Below, in pieces: positions 43,154 through 52,370 of a stretch of DNA of 64,000 nucleotides. The first letter of the stretch is position 1. Each line of letters opens with the position of its first letter. This DNA is from Pedobacter chitinilyticus (GTDB taxonomy: Bacteria; Bacteroidota; Bacteroidia; Sphingobacteriales; Sphingobacteriaceae): the NCBI RefSeq assembly GCF_003313385.1, contig NZ_QMHN01000001.1:867325-931324 (forward strand), in the 5' to 3' direction. Both the position numbers and the translations under genes were made by a program. A model generated the notes under the pieces. The model made no database searches, was not told where the DNA came from, and was given only the letters and a program-made list of their open reading frames with translations.

Positions 43154-46100
43154 ATGAATCAAGAAAACACCTCTAAACGCCCTAATCTAAAAGTTATTTT
43201 AATTGGCGCTCTAGTTTTAATCCTCATCACTGCGGGTTATTTCCTCCTTAAAAAAGACAGAAAACAGGACCACACTCAATTTGCAAAATACATTGATGCG
43301 TATACTTCTGGTATCGTTTCCAAAAAGAGCAATATCAGAGTCCACCTTGCCAGTTCGGTGAGCAATATTGCCGATTTGGGTGAAGTAAAGCAAGACTTGT
43401 TTGATTTCTCGCCTAGCATTAAAGGGAAGACTTACTGGATAGATGCCCAAACTTTGGAGTTTAGACCAGAGGAAGATTTAAAGCCTGACCAAAAATATGA
43501 AGCTACACTAAACTTGGATAAAGTATTGCCTGTTGAAAAGGGATTGGAAGAGTTTGAATTTGATTTCAAAGTAATTAGACCTGCCCTATCACTCACTGAA
43601 AATGGTTTGGTATCTCAAAATAATACCTCCTTAAACTTAATGAAGCTGACAGGTGAAATCAGTACTGCTGATGCCGAAGATACCCAAAGCATTGAGAAAG
43701 CTTTAACCGTAGATTTCAATCAAAAACTAAAAGTAAAGTGGAACCATAATCCGCAAAAGCAAATTTCGACCTTTACCATTGATAGCATTGCTAAAACTAA
43801 AAGCGAGCAAAGTCTTAGTTTAAAATGGGATGGTAATGTAATTGGTGCTGACGATAATAGCGGAAAAGTAACGCTACAGGTGCCAGCGCTAAATGTGTTT
43901 AAGGTTTTGGCGATTAAAGCCGTTCAACAGCAGGAAGATTTTGTATTAATCCAATGTTCTGAACCTGTTAGTGTGACACAAGATTTGGCTGGGTTAATCG
44001 CTATAGCAAGTTTAAGTGATTTAAGATTTACCATCGACGGTAGTCAAATTAAAGCCTATGCTCCCGATGCTTTAGAAGGTAATTACAATGTAGTGGTTAA
44101 TCAAAGCATCACCAATATTAACGGTACCAATTTACAAAGTGCAAAAACTGCTAATGTCATTTTTGAGAACAAAAAGCCAGCCGTAACTATTGCAGGTGCT
44201 GGTACCATTCTACCTAATTCTGGTAAGTTGGTGCTTCCTTTTGAAGCCGTTAACCTTAAAGCAGTTGACGTAACGATTATCAAAATATACCAAGAAAACA
44301 TTCCTCAATTTTTTCAAGTCAACAATTATAGAGAAGGAAATGAATTGCGTCGCGTAGCGAAACCTATCCTACAAAAAACTATTCATCTTAATGAAGACAA
44401 ATCTTTAGACTTACATAAAAAGAACCGTTTTACGCTGGATCTTGACAAGCTCATCAAAACAGAGCCTGGTGCGATGTATCGTGTAAGCATCATGTTTAAG
44501 CAAGCGTATAGTGTGTATAGCTGTACGCAAGCGAGTGCTGCTGATACCGAAGAAGGAGACGGTGAATATGATGGTTACGATGGCTATGATTATGGTCAGA
44601 AAATAGATGAGGATGACGATTTTTGGAACAATTACAACAACTACTATCCTAAAGGCTATCGTTGGAACGAACGTGAAAATCCATGCTCTCCATCCTATTA
44701 CACCAGCGAGAGGTGGGCACATCGGAATTTACTATCGTCAAATATTGGATTAATTGCCAAGCGAGGAAATGATGAAAGCATGTTGGTGGTAGCTACGGAT
44801 TTACTTTCGGCAAAACCGATGAGTGGCGTTAGCATCGAACTGCTAGACTACCAAAAACAAGTATTGACTACCGTAAAAACTGATGGCGATGGAATGGCGA
44901 CCTTCTCGTTAAAGAGAAAGCCGTTTTTATTGGTCGCTAAAAATGGCAATGAACGTGGTTACCTTAAATTGGATGACGGAAACTCTTTGCCATTATCAAG
45001 GTTTGACGTAGGTGGCGATATTGTTCAGAATGGTATCAAAGGCTTTATTTATGGTGAACGTGGCGTATGGCGACCTGGTGACAGTCTTTACCTGTCCTTC
45101 ATTTTAGAAGATAAGCTTCAGAAGTTACCAGACAATTACCCCGTGGTGTTCGAGCTTTATAATCCAAAAGGACAGCTGATTAAAAAACTGAGTAATGCCA
45201 AGCCGATCAACGGTTTTTACACCTTTAAAACAGCTACCGAGAGCACTGCTCCAACGGGCAGCTGGCAAGCGAAATTTAAAGCTGGTGGTGCTGTGTTTAC
45301 TAAAAACCTTAAAATAGAAACTGTCACGCCAAACCGTATCAAAATCAATTTTGACCTTGGTGGTAAAAAATATCTGGGCAATGGCAGAGCTTCGGCAGCC
45401 ACATTATCTGCAAAGTGGCTATTTGGTACGCCAGCGCAAAATTTAAAGGCAAAGGTGGATATTAACTTGAGCAAAGACGCAACTACCTTTAAAAACTTTC
45501 AAGATTATTCTTTCGATAACCCAATTGTTCAATTTGATACACAATTAAGAACCGTTTTTGAAGGCACCTTAAACGATGATGGTGTAGCGGTGGTCAACAC
45601 CAACTTGAATAACATGACCGCTGCGCCCGGTATTTTAAGGGCCAATATTACCACCAAGATATTTGAACCAGGTGGCAATTTTAGCATTGACAACTTCAGT
45701 ATCCCCTACCACGTTTACGATAATTATTTCGGCATAAAAGCTCCTCAAGGCGATAAATTTACGGACATGTTGGTGACGGGCAAAAATCACGAGGTGGATA
45801 TTGTAAATGTGAATAGAGATGGCGTGTTGTTAAATGCCAATAAATCAGTTACTGTAGCCCTTTATAAAATCCAATGGCGTTGGTGGTGGGAACAAAACAA
45901 TGAGGAAAGCTTTGCCAATTTTACTCAAAACGAATACAACAAACTCATTAAAGTTGAGCAAGTGCAAATGACTGGCGGAAAAGCCAAATGGAATTTAAGA
46001 GTTGATGAACCTGAATGGGGCCGATATTTGATTATTGTGGGTGGTGCCAATGGCGGAGGTCATTTTGCGGCTAGAGAAGTGTATATCGATTGGCCAGGAT

Positions 46101-48745
46101 GGGCGCAGCGTGAGCGAGGTAACAATCCTACCGAAGCCTCCATGTTATCGTTTACGGCCAACAAAGCTAAATACAATGTTGGCGATAACATCACCCTTAC
46201 CATTCCTTCCCCTGAAAATGGCAGGGCATTAATTTCGATAGAAAATGGTAGCAGAGTGGTGAAAACTTACTGGACAGATACTAAAAAAGGTCAAACGCAA
46301 TTCACTTTCAAAGCTGAAAAGAACATGACGCCTAATGTGTTTGTCAACGTGACTTTGTTGCAACCGCATAGCCAAACGGTTAACGATATGCCAATTAGGA
46401 TGTATGGCGCCATACCGTTGACCATCGAAAATCCTGAAACGATATTAAAGCCTCAAATTAGCATTGCCAAAGAACTGCGTCCAGAATTAGAAAGTAGCTT
46501 ATCTGTTAGTGAGGAAAAAGGCAAGGCCATGACCTATACCATCGCTATTGTTGATGAAGGTTTGTTAGATCTTACCCGATTTAAAACGCCTGACCCACAT
46601 GCTTCATTTTATGCCAGAGAAGGTTTGGGCGTAAAAACTTGGGATCTTTTTGACCAGGTACTAGGCGCATGGGGCGGAAATTTAGAGCGTATATTGAGCA
46701 TCGGTGGTGACGCTGCCATCAATAAAAACATCAATCCTGCCAAAGCAAACAGATTTAAACCTGTAGTGAAATTTATGGGGCCTTACCAGTTAGGCAAAGG
46801 CGAAAAGAAAACCCATAAATTTACCTTGCCACAATATATTGGCTCTGTAAAAGTGATGGTGGTAGCGGGTAATGATGGTGCTTATGGTCAGGCAGAAAAA
46901 GCAGTAGAAGTTAAAAAACCGATCATGCTTTTAGCTTCAGTACCAAGGGTAATTGGTCCTGGTGAAAGCTTTACTTTGCCTGTAAATGTGTTCGCTACCA
47001 ATAACAACCTTAAAAAAGTGTCGGTGAGTTTGCAAACCAGCAACTTACAGATTAACCAGACCAATCAGCAACATTTAACTTTTGCCAAAGCGGGCGACCA
47101 ATTGACCTATTTCAATGTTACGGCACCAAATCGTACAGGTATTGCCAAGATTAGAATCATAGCGCAAAGCGGAAAAGAGAAAACTGTTTCTGATGTAGAA
47201 TTGGATATCAGAAATCCAAATCCAATCGTTACCAATGTCGTTTCGGCAGTGATACAGCCTGGCCAAACTTGGAGCGGCAATTATCAGGCTATTGGTACTA
47301 CGGGAACTAATAGTGGTACTTTGGAAGTATCATCTATCCCTCCTATCAATTTAGAAAAACGATTAGGCTATCTTATCCAATATCCGCATGGTTGCGTTGA
47401 GCAAACTACTTCTGGTATTTTCCCTCAATTGTATTTAGATAAATTATCTGCCCTAAGCGAACAGAAAAAGGCACAGGTAGAGCGTAATGTCAAAGCTGGA
47501 ATTAATAAGCTGAAAGGTTTTCAAACGACTGATGGTGGTTTAGCCTACTGGCCAGGAAATAACACGGCCGATGAATGGGGAACCAATTATGCGGGTCATT
47601 TCCTCATTGAAGCACAAGAAAGCGGTTATGCACTTCCAGTGGGTTTATACGATGGTTTAATCCGTTATCAAAAGAGTAAAGCCAATAATTGGACACCTAA
47701 CGCCAATAATTTCTATGGTGGAGATTTGAGTCAGGCCTACCGTTTATATGTATTGGCTTTGGCCAAGAAACCAGAAATGGCTGCCATGAACAGATTAAGA
47801 GCTTTTGAATACCTAACGGATGCTGCTAAATGGCGATTGGCAGCGGCCTACCAAATGGCGGGGCAAAGTGCAGCCGCCAATAGCTTGATCAAAGGCTTAC
47901 CTACGCAGGTAGAAGCTTATCAGCAATTGGGAGGTACTTATGGTTCCGATTTAAGAGACCAGGCCATGATTATGGAAACCTTAACGCTAATGGGACAACG
48001 CAATAGAGCACTGCAATTGCTCAATAAAGTGGCTGCTAAATTGGGTGAAGACCAATGGTACAGCACGCAAACTACTGCATACAGTTTGTTGGCTATTGCA
48101 AAATTCTGTGGTGAACAAAAATCGGCCAGACAGTTGAATTTCCAATACGTGTTAGATGGTGTGAAAGGCAATGTCAACAACAATCAGTATTACAGCAGTA
48201 CACCAATTACTTTCAAGAGCAATAATGCCAGCATTACCAATAAGGGTAAGAGCGTACTTTTTGCTCGTTTAATTGTACAAGGTCGTCCTGCTACTGGACA
48301 AAATGACTTCCTACCGAACCACCCTGATGTGCTAACCATGGAAATCACTTATAAAACCATGAAAGGACAGGTATTAAATCCAGCGAAACTGAAACAGGGG
48401 CAGGATTTTTATGCAGAAGTAAATGTGAAAAACACAGGGCGACAAGGTTTGTATGAGCAGATGGCATTGACACAGATTTTCCCGTCGGGATGGGAAATTA
48501 TCAATACCCGCTTGCATGATAACGAAGGTGCTTTTACCTCTTCTGGTTATGACTATCAGGACATCAGGGATGACAGGGTACTTACCTATTTCAGTTTAAG
48601 GGAAAATGAGATTAAAACATTTAGGGTGTTATTAAATGCTTCTTATTTGGGAAGATTCTATCTTTCTACAGTACAATGCGAAGCCATGTATAACAATAAC
48701 ATAAGTGCAGCCACTCCAGGCACTTGGGTGGAGGTGTATAAATAG
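43154..48745 (+). CDS. Alpha-2-macroglobulin family protein (YfhM-like)
   Basis: This 1863-residue protein has an N-terminal membrane helix (VILIGALVLILITAGYFLLKK), a series of MG domains and an alpha-2-macroglobulin domain (VRVWRPGDSLYLS-like: GVWRPGDSLYLSFILED). The thioester motif is GC1414-V-E-Q, the site that covalently traps a protease. An unusual acidic Tyr-rich insertion lies at about residues 462-505 (EEGDGEYDGYDGYDYG). Bacterial A2Ms guard the periplasm against attacking proteases and pair with PBP1C. pbpC follows 270 bp downstream. The N-terminal helix replaces the usual lipoprotein anchor. Confidence 0.94.
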   Translation: MNQENTSKRPNLKVILIGALVLILITAGYFLLKKDRKQDHTQFAKYIDAYTSGIVSKKSNIRVHLASSVSNIADLGEVKQDLFDFSPSIKGKTYWIDAQTLEFRPEEDLKPDQKYEATLNLDKVLPVEKGLEEFEFDFKVIRPALSLTENGLVSQNNTSLNLMKLTGEISTADAEDTQSIEKALTVDFNQKLKVKWNHNPQKQISTFTIDSIAKTKSEQSLSLKWDGNVIGADDNSGKVTLQVPALNVFKVLAIKAVQQQEDFVLIQCSEPVSVTQDLAGLIAIASLSDLRFTIDGSQIKAYAPDALEGNYNVVVNQSITNINGTNLQSAKTANVIFENKKPAVTIAGAGTILPNSGKLVLPFEAVNLKAVDVTIIKIYQENIPQFFQVNNYREGNELRRVAKPILQKTIHLNEDKSLDLHKKNRFTLDLDKLIKTEPGAMYRVSIMFKQAYSVYSCTQASAADTEEGDGEYDGYDGYDYGQKIDEDDDFWNNYNNYYPKGYRWNERENPCSPSYYTSERWAHRNLLSSNIGLIAKRGNDESMLVVATDLLSAKPMSGVSIELLDYQKQVLTTVKTDGDGMATFSLKRKPFLLVAKNGNERGYLKLDDGNSLPLSRFDVGGDIVQNGIKGFIYGERGVWRPGDSLYLSFILEDKLQKLPDNYPVVFELYNPKGQLIKKLSNAKPINGFYTFKTATESTAPTGSWQAKFKAGGAVFTKNLKIETVTPNRIKINFDLGGKKYLGNGRASAATLSAKWLFGTPAQNLKAKVDINLSKDATTFKNFQDYSFDNPIVQFDTQLRTVFEGTLNDDGVAVVNTNLNNMTAAPGILRANITTKIFEPGGNFSIDNFSIPYHVYDNYFGIKAPQGDKFTDMLVTGKNHEVDIVNVNRDGVLLNANKSVTVALYKIQWRWWWEQNNEESFANFTQNEYNKLIKVEQVQMTGGKAKWNLRVDEPEWGRYLIIVGGANGGGHFAAREVYIDWPGWAQRERGNNPTEASMLSFTANKAKYNVGDNITLTIPSPENGRALISIENGSRVVKTYWTDTKKGQTQFTFKAEKNMTPNVFVNVTLLQPHSQTVNDMPIRMYGAIPLTIENPETILKPQISIAKELRPELESSLSVSEEKGKAMTYTIAIVDEGLLDLTRFKTPDPHASFYAREGLGVKTWDLFDQVLGAWGGNLERILSIGGDAAINKNINPAKANRFKPVVKFMGPYQLGKGEKKTHKFTLPQYIGSVKVMVVAGNDGAYGQAEKAVEVKKPIMLLASVPRVIGPGESFTLPVNVFATNNNLKKVSVSLQTSNLQINQTNQQHLTFAKAGDQLTYFNVTAPNRTGIAKIRIIAQSGKEKTVSDVELDIRNPNPIVTNVVSAVIQPGQTWSGNYQAIGTTGTNSGTLEVSSIPPINLEKRLGYLIQYPHGCVEQTTSGIFPQLYLDKLSALSEQKKAQVERNVKAGINKLKGFQTTDGGLAYWPGNNTADEWGTNYAGHFLIEAQESGYALPVGLYDGLIRYQKSKANNWTPNANNFYGGDLSQAYRLYVLALAKKPEMAAMNRLRAFEYLTDAAKWRLAAAYQMAGQSAAANSLIKGLPTQVEAYQQLGGTYGSDLRDQAMIMETLTLMGQRNRALQLLNKVAAKLGEDQWYSTQTTAYSLLAIAKFCGEQKSARQLNFQYVLDGVKGNVNNNQYYSSTPITFKSNNASITNKGKSVLFARLIVQGRPATGQNDFLPNHPDVLTMEITYKTMKGQVLNPAKLKQGQDFYAEVNVKNTGRQGLYEQMALTQIFPSGWEIINTRLHDNEGAFTSSGYDYQDIRDDRVLTYFSLRENEIKTFRVLLNASYLGRFYLSTVQCEAMYNNNISAATPGTWVEVYK

Positions 48746-48749
48746 TGGA

Positions 48750-48813
48750 GTTATGGGTTGCGAGTGATAAATTATCCCATAGCATGTAACTCGCAACCTT
48801 TAACTCTTAACTT
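48750..48813. repeat. GAGTTACAAGTT-type degenerate repeat
   Basis: GGGTTGCGAGTGATAAATTA and TGTAACTCGCAACC form an imperfect inverted repeat after the A2M gene. Confidence 0.5.
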
Positions 48814-48948
48814 ATATCCTAGGCCAAATATTAGTGAGTATAAAGCGCACAAAGCCCGCTGAAAATTTAATGATAGTAACAATTCTTTCCATATTAGCGT
48901 CTCCTTTGGTTTATATCAACCAAATGGAATAAATGTTACCACTATTTT

Positions 48949-48988
48949 GCCACAGATGCACAAATACGATTGTCTATGCATCTGTGGC
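48949..48988. repeat. GCCACAGATGCA hairpin before pbpC
   Basis: GCCACAGATGCA and TGCATCTGTGGC are perfect 12-bp arms. The same arms are split by an inserted element at 21330-21512. Confidence 0.8.
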
Positions 48989-49014
48989 TTAAACATGTCA
49001 CTACTAAAACCAAA

Positions 49015-51387
49015 ATGAAAAAAGAGATTAAAGCCATAATATATGTTGATGCCTTATTTTTGGCGCTCTTTATTTTCTTTTGGTTTTCACTTCCCAAACC
49101 TTTATTTAACACCCCTACTTCTTTTGTAATAGAAGCTAGTAATGGTGAATTATTGAGTGCTTCCATTGCTAAGGATGGTCAATGGCGGTTTCCAGTATCA
49201 GACAGTATACCCGAGAAATTTGCAAAATGTATCATCACTTTTGAAGACAAGCGTTTCTATCGTCATTTTGGGGTAGATTTTATCGCAGTAGCCAGAGCGA
49301 GTGTTCAAAATATCAAAGCTAAAAGCGTGGCTAGCGGTGCCAGTACTTTAAGCATGCAGGTAATTCGTCTCTCGAGGAAAAAGCAACGCAGTTTTTTACA
49401 AAAAATAGCGGAAATGTGGATGGCTACCCGCTTAGAGGTGAGTTATTCTAAAGATGAAATTTTAGCATTGTACGCGGCCAATGCACCTTTTGGCAGTAAC
49501 GTAGTTGGTTTAGAAGCCGCCAGTTGGCGATACTACGGTAGAGCGCCCGAACAGTTATCGTGGGGCGAGATGGCTACTTTAGCCGTATTGCCCAATAGTC
49601 CATCATTGGTACACCCTGGTAAAAACGCCACCAAGCTCATCATCAAAAGAAATAACCTATTGGATAAGTTGGTTGAGGCAAAAGTAATAGACCGTAGTAC
49701 GGCACAGCTTTCAAAAGCGGAACCCATTCCTACTGCCCCATTGGCTTTGCCACAACATGCCCCACATTTGCTGAATCGTTTTAAGGATGAAATCAAACAA
49801 CTCGGAGAACCAAGTACCAAAATTACTTCCACTATTGACTACGACTTGCAGTTAGAACTTAACCGTGTAATTGCACAATATCACCAAAAATTTAGTGCCA
49901 ATGGCATCAATAACCTATCAGCATTGGTGTTGAGCGTGGCTGACGGAAAAGTGGTTGGGTATGTCGGGAACTGTTACCTGCCTCAGCTCAAAGAAATGGA
50001 AAGCCATGTGGATATGATTAGAGCACCTCGCAGTCCTGGCAGTACCCTTAAACCTATCTTATACGCCAGTATGATTAATGATGGTTTCATATTACCACAA
50101 ACCCTCATTCCCGATGTGCCTACACAAATTGGTGGTTACTCGCCCATGAACTTTGATTTAGGATATGATGGTGCTATTCCTGCAGATAGAGCACTAAGCC
50201 GCTCTTTAAATATCCCTGCGGTTAAAATGCTGCAACAGTATAAATATGAGCGGTTTTACGACAAATTAAAGAAGTTACAGTTCTCTACCTTAAACAAACC
50301 TGCCGACCATTATGGCCTGTCGCTTATTTTGGGAGGTAGTGAAGTCACGATGTGGGATTTAAGCAAAGCCTATTTAGGAATGGCACGTAGCTTGAACCAC
50401 TACAACACCTATCAAGGCAAGTACAATAGTGCCGACTATGCTGCTCCGTATTATATCAAGAATAGCAAACCTACAGCAGAAAATATCGAGCAAATTTCGC
50501 AATTAGACCACGGGAGCATTTGGGCTACCTTTAATGCCATGGAAGAAGTAATGAGGCCAGGCGATGAAGGATTATGGCAACAATTCAGTTCCTCGCAACG
50601 GGTAGCATGGAAAACGGGAACTAGCTTTGGCTTTAGAGATGCTTGGTCGGTTGGACTTACACCCAAATATGTGGTTTGTGTTTGGGTAGGCAATGCCGAT
50701 GGTGAAGGTAGACCTGGACTTACGGGCATTGAAGCAGCTGCGCCATTAATGTTTGATGTTTTTAGGCTGCTACCCTCTTCAAAATGGTTTGAGATGCCTA
50801 AAAGCAAGCTTAAAAAAATAGTGGTGTGTAAACAAAGTGGTTACAAGGCATCTAAAACTTGTGAAACCAAAGTAGTGCAATGGGTTCCGCCAGTTGGAGA
50901 AAAAACAACGCTATGTCCCTACCATAAATTGGTACACTTAGATGCTACGGAAAGTTATCAAGTAAATAATCAATGTTATAGCATTAGCCAAATGAAGCAT
51001 AAAGGCTGGTTTGTATTACCGCCTACCATGGAGTACTACTATAGGGCCAAAAATGTAGATTACAGAACTTTGCCACCATTTATGGAAGGTTGTCAAAATG
51101 AAAATATGTCGACCATAGAAATGATTTACCCTAAGCCTAACGCCACCGTTTATATTCCTTTGGAAATTGATGGCAATAGAGGAAAAGCAGTTTTTAATGC
51201 AGCGCATCGAAATGCCAATGCCACCATCCACTGGCATATTGACCAACAATACATTGGTACCACTAAAAATTATCACCAAATGGCCGTTAGCCCTACGCCA
51301 GGAAAACATGTGCTCACTTTAACCGACGATAATGGAGAAAGGTTAGTGCAGGTATTTACAGTACTAAATAAGGATGAGGAAAACTAG
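49015..51387 (+). CDS. pbpC: Penicillin-binding protein 1C
   Basis: This 790-residue bifunctional murein synthase starts at ATG 49015; the TTG 48970 frame adds residues encoded by the hairpin. It has an N-terminal membrane helix, a GT51 transglycosylase domain (FEDKRFYRHFGVD, AASWRYYGRAPEQLSWGEMA) and a transpeptidase domain. That domain has S343 in SPGSTLKP, SRSLN and K533 in KTGTS. A C-terminal BiPBP domain with the GNRGKAVF region follows. PBP1C and A2M co-occur in many bacteria, and A2M is thought to help protect or repair cells when PBP1C works at sites of attack. Confidence 0.95.
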   Translation: MKKEIKAIIYVDALFLALFIFFWFSLPKPLFNTPTSFVIEASNGELLSASIAKDGQWRFPVSDSIPEKFAKCIITFEDKRFYRHFGVDFIAVARASVQNIKAKSVASGASTLSMQVIRLSRKKQRSFLQKIAEMWMATRLEVSYSKDEILALYAANAPFGSNVVGLEAASWRYYGRAPEQLSWGEMATLAVLPNSPSLVHPGKNATKLIIKRNNLLDKLVEAKVIDRSTAQLSKAEPIPTAPLALPQHAPHLLNRFKDEIKQLGEPSTKITSTIDYDLQLELNRVIAQYHQKFSANGINNLSALVLSVADGKVVGYVGNCYLPQLKEMESHVDMIRAPRSPGSTLKPILYASMINDGFILPQTLIPDVPTQIGGYSPMNFDLGYDGAIPADRALSRSLNIPAVKMLQQYKYERFYDKLKKLQFSTLNKPADHYGLSLILGGSEVTMWDLSKAYLGMARSLNHYNTYQGKYNSADYAAPYYIKNSKPTAENIEQISQLDHGSIWATFNAMEEVMRPGDEGLWQQFSSSQRVAWKTGTSFGFRDAWSVGLTPKYVVCVWVGNADGEGRPGLTGIEAAAPLMFDVFRLLPSSKWFEMPKSKLKKIVVCKQSGYKASKTCETKVVQWVPPVGEKTTLCPYHKLVHLDATESYQVNNQCYSISQMKHKGWFVLPPTMEYYYRAKNVDYRTLPPFMEGCQNENMSTIEMIYPKPNATVYIPLEIDGNRGKAVFNAAHRNANATIHWHIDQQYIGTTKNYHQMAVSPTPGKHVLTLTDDNGERLVQVFTVLNKDEEN

Positions 51388-51388
51388 T

Positions 51389-51682
51389 TAGTGTAAGTTT
51401 TGAATAATCGTTTTGCGATTTTTCATTATCTCCAGCCCAAGCAACCCCCCTTCGTTCTGCTAAAATCGGCCTTGGCCTGTTCGGGAAGCACAAATTGGCC
51501 TTAATTGTTCCTTTAACAGAACAGGGCGCAGCCGTGGATTTTTTTGCATACTTTTTTCATCTACAGGAAAAAAGTTTGTCCGCGAAGCGACAAAGCCATA
51601 AATATTAGCAGGAACTGATTTTTTTGACCTAAAAATCTGATTAAAATGTTTAGAAAGTATTTTCTTATCCCGAACTGAAATT
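51389..51682 (-). repeat. ~293-bp MITE-like repeat, copy D (inverted)
   Basis: Reverse orientation of copy C. Shared internal blocks include GGCCTTGGCCTGTTCGGG, CAGGGCGCAGCCGTGGATTT and CTACAGGAAAAAAGTTTGTC. The right end CTTATCCCGAACTGAAATTA touches the lysoplasmalogenase stop. Its left end is more diverged than in C. Confidence 0.88.
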
Positions 51683-52370
51683 AATTGGGCTTGATGTATT
51701 TACGTTCAATAGTTCCCATGCAAATGAGAAACTGGGCCAACATATAAGTAGTCATCACCCAAAAATCCCCCATATCCATTCGTTCTACAAATTTGTTATA
51801 AGCCAAAGTAGCATCTGAAATGATAAACAAAATTGCCCCTAGCAAAATCCAAAGAAAACTTTTGTAATTTGTTTTTCCATATCTCAAAGCCGCGGTAATG
51901 CCCATGAGTGTAATCACGAAGCAATAAGCCAATACAGGAATATTCATGCTGCCTAAGTAAGGTCTGAGGAAATAATAATAGGATATACAAAGGAAGCCAA
52001 ATACAATAAAAATAGGCAAAACAAAACGTTTCTCGTTCTCTACTTTGCTCTTAAGGTCAACATAAAACGCGGCAATGTAAAACAAGTGCGCAATTAAAAA
52101 AGCACTTAGTCCAAGCATAAAATAAAGCTGGTGATGACCAGAAAACATTAACAACACATCGCCCAGTAACGAAAAAAACAGACCTATTTTTATTTTGCTC
52201 GTGAAACGGCTTTTTTTCTTGATGGTTAAATAAATAAATATCATCAACGAAATGGTGATTAAAGGTTTGGTAATAAACCTCAATTCACTTAAGTTGTTGG
52301 TAACCGCTAGCAGCTCTGCAAAAAAGATGATGGCAAAAGCAAAACTAAATTGAGAGTATTTATTAAGCAT
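51681..52370 (-). CDS. Lysoplasmalogenase (YhhN/TMEM86 family)
   Basis: This 229-residue protein has about eight membrane helices and the YhhN signatures FSLLGDVLLMFSGHHQLYFMLGLSAFLIAHLFYIAAFY and FIISDATLAYNKF. TMEM86B and its bacterial homologues hydrolyse the vinyl-ether bond of lysoplasmalogens. It overlaps by 8 bp the AGMO-like gene upstream on the same strand, so the two are co-translated. The pairing hints at coordinated ether-lipid turnover in the inner membrane. Confidence 0.88.
   Translation of the reverse strand: MLNKYSQFSFAFAIIFFAELLAVTNNLSELRFITKPLITISLMIFIYLTIKKKSRFTSKIKIGLFFSLLGDVLLMFSGHHQLYFMLGLSAFLIAHLFYIAAFYVDLKSKVENEKRFVLPIFIVFGFLCISYYYFLRPYLGSMNIPVLAYCFVITLMGITAALRYGKTNYKSFLWILLGAILFIISDATLAYNKFVERMDMGDFWVMTTYMLAQFLICMGTIERKYIKPN

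Noticed and set aside
44411..44722. Minus-strand hydrophobic ORF inside the A2M gene
   Set aside because: It is the shadow of the Asp/Tyr-rich insertion in the A2M reading frame.
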